The notes beneath the pieces are model-generated. The model was not told the origin of the DNA, did no database searches, and worked only from the letters and a program-made list of their open reading frames with translations. This document shows, piece after piece, positions 58,120-64,000 of a stretch of DNA of 64,000 nucleotides; position 1 is the first letter of the stretch; every line of letters begins with the position of its first letter. The stretch is taken from positions 891,001-955,000 of the forward strand of contig NZ_CP069127.1 in NCBI RefSeq assembly GCF_016811915.1, read 5' to 3'. The position numbers were made by a program, and so were the translations under genes. This DNA is from Brevibacillus choshinensis. Its GTDB lineage: Bacteria; Bacillota; Bacilli; Brevibacillales; Brevibacillaceae.

Positions 58120-58977
58120 ATGACTGCTGGAATCGGAAAATGCCTGCGAACGATGGATTTTGCCCAATCATTGCGTCATTATGATCGAGTATTGGAGTTT
58201 CAGGTCGAGCAGGTAGATGAGTCGAGAGAAGTCGCGGTCGTCGTTGCTCCCGCTGGCGAGCCGATTGTGCTCGCCGGCCTCTCGGCGGGTGATCTGTCGG
58301 AATATTTGGCAGATAGATGTGATGCACCGCAGCCAGGTCAAAGCCTGTATCTCGGAGCACCTGATGGGTTTCATGCCTATCGGGATCGTCTTTTGGCCAG
58401 AGAGGACGCGCAGGGAGCGTGGTACGAAACCGAGTGGGGCTGGGAGAAGCTCACGACGGTTGACCCTACTGGTTACGTTCTGACCTTTTGGGGAGGGCGT
58501 ACGCTCACGGATGAACAAATTCTTCACTATTACGATATAGGCTGCGAGCGTCTTCAGGCGGCACTGGCTGGATTGGAGGAACATCAGCTCGATCTGGTCC
58601 GTTCACCGGGAAAATGGTCCATCCGTCAGCTTGTTTTGCATCTGGTTGATTCCGAGGCAACTTCTTTGGCAATGGCCAAGTTTGCATTGGCTGAGCCGGG
58701 GAGGGATTTTAACGGGAATGCCTATGATCCAGATGTGTGGGCAGCGGGGCTGGATTATGCCGGACGCAGCATTGCCGCCGAGGTAGCTCTGTTTGGCGCG
58801 ATCCGCAGTCATATGAGCGGACTCCTGCGTCACCTTCCTGCTGCATGGGATCGCTCGGTAAGGCTATCTTCCGGGCAGACGGTAACGGTTCGCCAACGAA
58901 TAGAGCCGCTGATGGGTCATGCGCTCCATCATATCGAGCAGATTTGGGAGACCCGTCGCGCACACGGGCTCTCTTAA
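58120..58977 (+). CDS. Fusion of a VOC-like domain and a DinB-family domain
   Basis: A 285-residue two-domain protein. Residues 1-120 (FAQSLRHYDRVLEFQVEQVD, AQGAWYETEWGWEKLTTVDP) look like a vicinal-oxygen-chelate/glyoxalase fold. Residues 125-285 match the DinB/YfiT four-helix bundle with metal His candidates in RQLVLHLVDSEATS and GHALHHIEQIWE. The DinB group often binds zinc or uses bacillithiol. The combination is unusual. It is probably in one unit with the adenosyltransferase. Confidence 0.8.
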   Translation: MTAGIGKCLRTMDFAQSLRHYDRVLEFQVEQVDESREVAVVVAPAGEPIVLAGLSAGDLSEYLADRCDAPQPGQSLYLGAPDGFHAYRDRLLAREDAQGAWYETEWGWEKLTTVDPTGYVLTFWGGRTLTDEQILHYYDIGCERLQAALAGLEEHQLDLVRSPGKWSIRQLVLHLVDSEATSLAMAKFALAEPGRDFNGNAYDPDVWAAGLDYAGRSIAAEVALFGAIRSHMSGLLRHLPAAWDRSVRLSSGQTVTVRQRIEPLMGHALHHIEQIWETRRAHGLS

Positions 58978-59003
58978 CAAACGCAAACCGGCAGGAGGCT
59001 TTC

Positions 59004-59792
59004 ATGAATCTGTTGTCTATCGTCGAACAATCGGATCTTGCCTACAAGCAAGCTTTTTCCGAAAGGGAAGTGCGGGAATGGGGCTCTGTATTTTGGAATG
59101 AGGCCAATCCGAATCATTATGACGCCAATCATGCACATGTCGCGATTCCGATCGTCGATACCCGTCAGGCAAGCGCAATCATCGAGGAAGTCGTCCCCTT
59201 CTTTGAGGAGAAAGGGATCTACCCCCGATTCTACCTCTATGATCAAGAGAAGCAGCAGCTGCTCATAAGGGAGCTGGAAAGTCAGGGATTTCGGTCGGAG
59301 CTGTTGCCCTCCCCCATCCAAATCTGGCGGGGAGAGCTCGCTGCCGTGCAAGAAGCACATGGGATAGAGATCGAGCCGGTTACAAAGGCCAATTACGAAG
59401 ACTGCTTGCGGGTAGAGTCTGTCCCTGAATTTGGCGGGAAGGAAGTCCGTGAAAAAGCATTCGCAAAAGAGTTTGCGCATCCCAGCTTTCGGCATTTTCT
59501 GCTTCGGGTAGAGGGTGAACCGGCTTCGTCTTTGTGTCTCCTGCAAGCGGGTGATATCATGCGAATCGAAAATGTGGCGACTCTGCCTGCATTTCGGGGA
59601 AAAGGGTTGATCGGTCACTTGATTCGCCATGCGCAGGAGCAGTTTGTTCGTTTTGGGGGCGCTCAGCTGTGGGTGTGCCCGATCAATGAGCGGGTGGAAA
59701 AGGTGTACAGTCGATATGGTTTTGAGACGGTGGGAGTGATCCCGTTCGCACATGTTTTTCGCGGCGGTAAAGGCGTATTGGAAATTCGTTAG
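59004..59792 (+). CDS. GNAT-family N-acetyltransferase
   Basis: A 262-residue protein. The C-terminal GNAT domain has acetyl-CoA motif VATLPAFRGKGLIGHLIRHA (near residues 190-210) and VEKVYSRYGFETVGVIPFAH. The N-terminal 120 residues form another lobe, as in two-domain GNATs. ATG 59004 has CAGGAGG six bases upstream; the frame opening at 58737 overlaps the DinB gene and was rejected. The substrate is unknown. Confidence 0.88.
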   Translation: MNLLSIVEQSDLAYKQAFSEREVREWGSVFWNEANPNHYDANHAHVAIPIVDTRQASAIIEEVVPFFEEKGIYPRFYLYDQEKQQLLIRELESQGFRSELLPSPIQIWRGELAAVQEAHGIEIEPVTKANYEDCLRVESVPEFGGKEVREKAFAKEFAHPSFRHFLLRVEGEPASSLCLLQAGDIMRIENVATLPAFRGKGLIGHLIRHAQEQFVRFGGAQLWVCPINERVEKVYSRYGFETVGVIPFAHVFRGGKGVLEIR

Positions 59793-59817
59793 CTATGGGA
59801 TCTGACAGATGACAAAG

Positions 59818-59846
59818 AGCCTCTGCTTGTATGCAGGGGCTTTTTG
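59818..59846. terminator. Terminator after the GNAT gene
   Basis: AGCCTCTGC/GCAGGGGCT (one G-U) with T run; it may also act for the convergent SDR gene. Confidence 0.85.
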
Positions 59847-59878
59847 CTTTTGCTTTTATGGATGTCGGGAGCTTGCAT

Positions 59879-60784
59879 TTACCGCAAATAAGTGGATATT
59901 CCTTGAAGGAAGTCGATTTTTTGAGTATCAAATATACGATAGAGCTGATCGCCGTCCTGGCAGGCATTGCCCTCAAGGAGCATGGTCAATTGCGTATGGG
60001 TGATCGGAAAGAATGGAAAGCCTTCCATCGCTGTAATGACCGGCTTCATCAAGGCGATCGGGATATGGATTTTGCGAACGTGCCGCTTTCCGAGGGCAGT
60101 CCCGATACGGTCGAGAATCTGCCCGTAGGTGATCGGTTCGGGACCTCCTGTTTCATAGGTTTGATTGGCTGCAGCAGGGTTCGACAATGCCTGGACGAAG
60201 ACATCCGCTACCGTATCCCGCGCGACTGGCTGCAACGGGTAGGAACCGTTTCCGAGTACTGGTGTCACGGGCATCTTGACCAGATCAGCCAGCATGTTGA
60301 CGAATTCATCACCGGGCCCAAATATGACGGAGGGGCGAAAAATCACGAAAGGAATGCCGCTTGCCTGCACGAGCTTCTCAGCTTCGAATTTGGTCCGATG
60401 GTACGCGCTCGTGGCATTTTCCCTGGCTCCCAGCGCGCTCATGTGCACAAAGCGTCTGATTCCCGCCTGCTTGGCTGCTTCTACCACGTTTTTTGTGCCT
60501 TCGGTATGAATGCGCGAAAAAGTGATTCCTTTTCCCGGCTGCTCCCGGATGATTCCGACCAGGTGGATGACGGCCTCACATCCGTTCATGGCCTTCAGCA
60601 AGGAGCTTTGATCAAAGAGATCGCCGTTTACATAAGTGATTTCCCCTTTCTCAGCCTGAGTCTGCTGCCTTTTTCTTTCAGACCCGGGCCGTACGAGGCA
60701 CACGGTGTGGTGCCCTTCCTCGCAGAGCTTTGCCAATATGCCCTTCCCTACAAAACCTGTCGCACCGGTCAAGAATACTTTCAC
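59879..60784 (-). CDS. Atypical SDR-family NAD(P)-binding protein (NDUFA9-like)
   Basis: A 301-residue protein with a nucleotide-binding fold VFLTGATGFVGKGILAKLCE. EAVIHLVGIIREQPGKGITF, RFVHMSALGARENATSAYHR and TKFEAEKLVQASGIPFVIFR match complex-I NDUFA9-like and YfhF-type epimerases. The usual Tyr-x3-Lys is represented by YHRTK. The GTG at 60784 is preferred because GGGGGAG lies six bases before it, whereas ATG 60790 touches that site. The substrate is unknown. Confidence 0.87.
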   Translation of the reverse strand: MKVFLTGATGFVGKGILAKLCEEGHHTVCLVRPGSERKRQQTQAEKGEITYVNGDLFDQSSLLKAMNGCEAVIHLVGIIREQPGKGITFSRIHTEGTKNVVEAAKQAGIRRFVHMSALGARENATSAYHRTKFEAEKLVQASGIPFVIFRPSVIFGPGDEFVNMLADLVKMPVTPVLGNGSYPLQPVARDTVADVFVQALSNPAAANQTYETGGPEPITYGQILDRIGTALGKRHVRKIHIPIALMKPVITAMEGFPFFPITHTQLTMLLEGNACQDGDQLYRIFDTQKIDFLQGISTYLR

Positions 60785-60857
60785 GTTCATCTCCCCCGTT
60801 AAATTCTTCCATTCTAATAGTACATGACGTCAGCTGCGCATGCTACCTTTCGGCTGA

Positions 60858-60885
60858 TTGCTGAGTTGACGCTGCGCGGTATAAT
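60858..60885 (+). promoter_or_regulatory. Sigma-A promoter of nth
   Basis: TTGCTG (60858-60863), 16-base spacer, TATAAT (60880-60885), about 23 bases before the nth start. Confidence 0.7.
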
Positions 60886-60907
60886 GGAGAAAAAGGGGGA
60901 TATATCT

Positions 60908-61591
60908 ATGGCGCAACGCAAAGTACCCGTTGATGAGATTTTGGATACGCTGCACCAGCTGTATCCGGACGCGCATTGTGAATTGAATTATACGACCCCG
61001 TTTGAGCTGCTGATTGCCACCATCCTGTCCGCACAGTGCACAGATAAACGGGTGAATGAAATAACGGCACCGATGTTTGAGAAACTAAACCAGCCGGAGC
61101 ACTACCTTCATTTGACGCAAGAAGAGATGGAGGAGCATATAAAAGGACTCGGGTTGTATAAGAATAAGAGTAAGAACATTTTAGAGACCTGTAGAATCCT
61201 CTATGAACAGTACAACAGCGAAGTACCTCAAACGCACGAGGAGCTCGAGGCCCTACCCGGTGTGGGGAGGAAGACAGCGAATGTCGTGCTGTCCAACGCT
61301 TACGGTATTCCTGCGATAGCCGTAGACACGCATGTGTTTCGCGTCGGAAATCGATTGGGACTGGCCAAAAGCGATAATGTGGATGAAGTCGAACGTCAAC
61401 TGATGAAGCGTATTCCCCGGGAAAAATGGTCGGATGCGCATCATTGGCTCATTTGGCACGGCAGACGGATCTGTTCTGCGCGCAATCCGCAATGCGGGGT
61501 ATGTCCGCTTCAATCGATGTGCAAGCATGCCATTGCGGAAGCGAAAAAGGCGGAGAAGAAAACGAAAGCAAAGACGAAAGCGCAGGCGTAA
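60908..61591 (+). CDS. nth: Endonuclease III
   Basis: A 227-residue DNA glycosylase/AP lyase removing oxidised pyrimidines. Helix-hairpin-helix LPGVGRKTANVVLSNAYGIP with catalytic Lys, VDTHVFRVGNRLG with catalytic Asp, and the iron-sulfur set CSARNPQCGVCPLQSMC. A Lys/Ala-rich tail (KKAEKKTKAKTKAQA) extends the end. ATG 60908 follows GGGGGAT; the frame opening at 60824 was rejected. Confidence 0.96.
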   Translation: MAQRKVPVDEILDTLHQLYPDAHCELNYTTPFELLIATILSAQCTDKRVNEITAPMFEKLNQPEHYLHLTQEEMEEHIKGLGLYKNKSKNILETCRILYEQYNSEVPQTHEELEALPGVGRKTANVVLSNAYGIPAIAVDTHVFRVGNRLGLAKSDNVDEVERQLMKRIPREKWSDAHHWLIWHGRRICSARNPQCGVCPLQSMCKHAIAEAKKAEKKTKAKTKAQA

Positions 61592-61637
61592 TTCACCGCT
61601 TCCAGTTTCTTCATTGCCTAATTCGCTGGAATGGATA

Positions 61638-61667
61638 TTGACAGTTTTCGCTAAGTAGACGTACACT
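61638..61667 (+). promoter_or_regulatory. Sigma-A promoter of perR
   Basis: TTGACA (61638-61643), 18-base spacer, TACACT (61662-61667). Confidence 0.75.
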
Positions 61668-61670
61668 TAT

Positions 61671-61685
61671 TTATATTAATTCTAA
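61671..61685 (+). promoter_or_regulatory. Per/Fur box of perR
   Basis: TTATATTAATTCTAA differs from the PerR consensus TTATAATNATTATAA at two positions and covers the expected start of transcription, predicting autorepression. Confidence 0.75.
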
Positions 61686-61745
61686 TCAATGACATGAGAA
61701 ACGTTCGTTCTTTTGTCTTTGCGAAGGACTGTGGGGTGCAACGAA

Positions 61746-62180
61746 ATGACACAGCGTGTAGAAAAAGCTGTAGAAATCCTGAAGAACACCGGGGTTCGAA
61801 TGACACCTAAACGCCATGCAATTTTGACCTATTTGCTGGAGACGATGACTCACCCGACCGCTGACGAAATATACAAAGCTCTCGAAGGCAAATTCCCCAA
61901 TATGAGTGTAGCTACGATTTATAACAATTTGCGCGTTTTTAAGGATGCGGGATTAGTTGTTGAATTGACTTATGGGGATGCGTCCAGCCGGTTTGATGCA
62001 AATGTGGAGGAAGATCACTATCACGCCATCTGCTCGAAGTGCGGATCGATCAGCGATTTTCATTTCCCTTATTTGCGGGACGCGGAAGAATCAGCAGCGA
62101 AAGACATCGGCTTTCACGTTACGGGCCATCGCATGGAAGTTTACGGCATCTGTGATGCCTGTCAGAAGAACACCCACTGA
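61746..62180 (+). CDS. perR: Peroxide-sensing Fur-family regulator PerR
   Basis: A 144-residue repressor. DNA-binding winged helix [20 protein letters not shown] and [20 protein letters not shown]; regulatory metal ligands in [30 protein letters not shown] and SISDFHF; structural zinc from CSKC and CDAC. Oxidation of the His residues by peroxide with Fe(II) releases DNA. ATG 61746 has GGGGTG upstream. The PerR box in the promoter indicates autoregulation. Confidence 0.93.
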   Translation: MTQRVEKAVEILKNTGVRMTPKRHAILTYLLETMTHPTADEIYKALEGKFPNMSVATIYNNLRVFKDAGLVVELTYGDASSRFDANVEEDHYHAICSKCGSISDFHFPYLRDAEESAAKDIGFHVTGHRMEVYGICDACQKNTH

Positions 62181-62198
62181 AATCACTTTCATTCTGAG

Positions 62199-62247
62199 AA
62201 ACACCTTCTGAATCAACGGAAAACAGTTGAGGCGGAGGGTGTTTTTT
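62199..62247 (+). terminator. Terminator after perR
   Basis: AAACACC/GGGTGTTT arms with an internal loop, followed by T run. Confidence 0.7.
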
Positions 62248-62494
62248 GGTATAGGGTGAGAACGGATAGGATTCGCCACGAAGTCTGTGCCGAAGGGGCG
62301 GCATAGCCAAGTTTTCGACAACCTGTAACGTTTTGTCGTTTCAAACGTCTTTGTTCAATGGAGCGCATGTAAAAGTGCTCAGTATGTCAGAAGGTTGTGA
62401 ATGGTTTGAACCTACGAAATGTGATCCCTTGTGGACAATATAGATCGACGGACGATCGTTCGAGAGTCCGACTGGTTGGGAGGAGGTCGCAGCC
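62248..62494. other. Intergenic region without recognised gene
   Basis: Between the perR terminator and the GH18 gene I see no ORF with a ribosome site. It contains short inverted pieces (for example GATCGACGGACGATC near 62440-62456) that may be part of a promoter or leader, but no known RNA family was recognised. Confidence 0.4.
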
Positions 62495-64000
62495 ATGAGT
62501 CTGGAATTGGGGATGGCACCTCGTCCCAAGAAAAGGAGAAGGCGAGCGCTTCAGTTTTTCTTCATGCTCATGCTCTTTATGGTTGCCGTATTCGGCGCTA
62601 TTTACTGGTTCTTCATGCTGAGGGCGTCCACGGAGCACGTCCAGCCGTATGAAGGTCAGAAGCAGGTCATCGTGTTTGAAGGAGCGCGTACATCCACGCC
62701 GTATCTGATTGATTCCAATCAGGTTTTACTGCCCTTTGAATTTATCAAGGAAAAAATCGATCCCGCCATTTTTTGGGACGAACCCACTAAATCGGTCATC
62801 ATCATCACCAAGGACAAGGTTTTACGTATGGAAAGCGGGCAAGTCGTTGCCTACCTGAACAAGAAGCCTGTGAATTTGCAGGTTCCCGTCAAAGAAGTGG
62901 ATGGCGTGCGATACGTTCCCATGGATCCGCTGGAAAAGCTGTACCCGTACGCCTTCGTGCAAAAAACGGATTCCGGTGTTCTCACCGTCGAAAAAGACGG
63001 GTATGCCATCCAGCAGGCAAAAGTGATCGCGGATGATGAGCCGCAGCTTGTGCGCACAGGTGCATCCTATCGAACGCCGATAGTCGCAGAATTGGCTGCA
63101 GGGGCTCCTGTCGATGTGCTGGGAGAGGCAGACAAGTGGTACCGTATCTTGACAGCTGATGGCATCGCCGGCTTTTTGCCAAAGGAGAGCGTGACATTGA
63201 CGCAGGTTCGCAAGGTCAGTCTGGATCTTCCGACGCCATCAAAGGCAGAGCAGCAGACTGCGTGGAAGCCGTTGGGACAAAAGATCAATCTCGTGTGGGA
63301 GCAAGTCACGAACAAGAATCCGAATGTCGAAGGTATCGGCGCCATGCCAGGGGTCAATGTCGTCTCCCCTACCTGGTTTGAGCTGAAGGATCCGGAAGGG
63401 ACGCTCTTGAACAAAGCAGACTCCGGTTACGTAAAATGGGCGCATCAGCGCGGATACAAGGTGTGGGGACTTGTCACCAATGGCTTCAACCCGGACTGGA
63501 CCAAATCCATACTCAGCAGCTACGACAAGCGGGACAAAGTGATTGCGCAGCTGATCCATTACGCCAACCTGTATGATTTGGACGGAATCAATATCGACTT
63601 CGAGAATGTGTATTTGGATGAGAAGCCAAAGCTGGTCCAGTTTGTTCGGGAGCTGACGCCGTATCTGCATGAGCAAGGGCTGACGGTCTCGATCGACGTC
63701 ACGATCAAATCGACAGCTGAGACTTGGTCGATGTTTCTTGACCGCGCTGCGCTCGGACAGGTGGTTGACTACATGGCGGTGATGACGTACGACGAGCATT
63801 GGGCGTCGAGTCCAAAGGCTGGCTCGGTAGCTTCCCTGCCATGGGTCGAAAACGGATTGAAGGGTGTCATGGAAGAGGTGCCGCATCAAAAGCTGCTGCT
63901 GGGTGTTCCGTTCTACACGCGTCTGTGGACGGAGAGCAAGCAGGCGGATGGCAGTGTGAAGGTGAGCTCCAAAGCTCTGTCGATGCCCCGGGCCCAGGAG
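62495..64000 (+). CDS. GH18-family cell-wall glycosidase with Cu-amine-oxidase-like and SH3 domains, 3'-truncated
   Basis: The first 502 residues of a membrane-anchored or exported protein. A Lys/Arg-rich start is followed by a membrane segment (LQFFFMLMLFMVAVFGAIYW). Residues about 55-170 look like a copper-amine-oxidase N-terminal-type domain (VPMDPLEKLYPYAFVQK), 175-225 a bacterial SH3 domain (PIVAELAAGAPVDVLGEADK), and from about 245 a GH18 barrel with catalytic DGINIDFENVY and MAVMTYDEHW. Relatives act in spore germination or cortex/peptidoglycan turnover. ATG 62495 follows GGAGGAGG. The end lies outside the window. Confidence 0.9.
   Translation, partial: MSLELGMAPRPKKRRRRALQFFFMLMLFMVAVFGAIYWFFMLRASTEHVQPYEGQKQVIVFEGARTSTPYLIDSNQVLLPFEFIKEKIDPAIFWDEPTKSVIIITKDKVLRMESGQVVAYLNKKPVNLQVPVKEVDGVRYVPMDPLEKLYPYAFVQKTDSGVLTVEKDGYAIQQAKVIADDEPQLVRTGASYRTPIVAELAAGAPVDVLGEADKWYRILTADGIAGFLPKESVTLTQVRKVSLDLPTPSKAEQQTAWKPLGQKINLVWEQVTNKNPNVEGIGAMPGVNVVSPTWFELKDPEGTLLNKADSGYVKWAHQRGYKVWGLVTNGFNPDWTKSILSSYDKRDKVIAQLIHYANLYDLDGINIDFENVYLDEKPKLVQFVRELTPYLHEQGLTVSIDVTIKSTAETWSMFLDRAALGQVVDYMAVMTYDEHWASSPKAGSVASLPWVENGLKGVMEEVPHQKLLLGVPFYTRLWTESKQADGSVKVSSKALSMPRAQE

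Noticed and set aside
62248..62494. Possible structured RNA before the GH18 gene
   Set aside because: Only short inverted pieces are visible; no conserved RNA class could be recognised by eye.

Overview
The window looks like chromosome from a low-to-medium GC spore-forming Firmicute, most likely Brevibacillus or a close Paenibacillaceae relative. This is inferred from Bacillus-type gene neighbourhoods (lia operon, yfhP/mutY, ygaC-ygaD, comER, yneF, perR), strong AGGAGG ribosome sites, many GTG/TTG starts, and class Bacilli riboswitches. No rRNA, tRNA, CRISPR array, insertion sequence or complete prophage was seen. About 75 protein genes, including several too short for ordinary gene calling, fill almost all of the 64 kb. 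Layout: 0-7 kb holds a GNAT enzyme, an ankyrin protein, bioY with its own promoter and a BirA-type operator, a cytochrome P450 and a two-component pair. A c-di-AMP (ydaO-type) riboswitch precedes a secreted NlpC/P60 cell-wall hydrolase at 7.2-7.8 kb. A lia-type envelope-stress cluster (liaI-like, liaH, a phospholipid-methyltransferase-like gene, liaF, liaS, liaR) occupies 8.1-12.6 kb. Then come a PrpE-like phosphatase, a holin/amidase lysis pair, a TauE exporter and sodA. From 17.0 to 24.5 kb an ABC importer, a HAD phosphatase, GlpP and GlpD form a probable glycerol-phosphate operon with terminator-bearing leaders before the importer and before glpD, plus a cre-like site and a consensus sigma-A promoter. 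A chemoreceptor follows, then an extradiol dioxygenase, an ECF41-type sigma factor and its likely target, a CxxC carboxymuconolactone-decarboxylase-family protein preceded by an ECF41-type promoter. The most striking regulatory elements are two apparent translational attenuators. At 28.7-28.9 kb a nine-codon ORF ending in Arg-Leu-Arg is antisense to the ribosome-binding site of an alpha/beta hydrolase. At 38.8-38.9 kb a 13-codon ORF containing Arg-Val-Arg lies in the leader of an MFS efflux gene whose Shine-Dalgarno sequence is complementary to bases just before the small ORF. Both resemble antibiotic-sensing leaders of erm/msr genes and suggest an inducible pair: one enzyme that may inactivate and one pump that may expel a ribosome-targeting drug. 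Around 33-34 kb four very short genes (21-52 codons) with excellent ribosome sites lie on the minus strand; two resemble the YrzI small-protein family. The rest (34-64 kb) is mostly housekeeping: ygaC-ygaD, MFS transporters, comER, a zinc peptidase, hemL, a PP2C phosphatase, an ABC-2 exporter, an ECF sigma/anti-sigma pair, ribU behind an FMN riboswitch, proS behind a T-box, bcp, an M42 peptidase, cob(I)alamin adenosyltransferase, a VOC-DinB fusion, nth, perR with a PerR box, and a GH18 protein that runs off the right edge.
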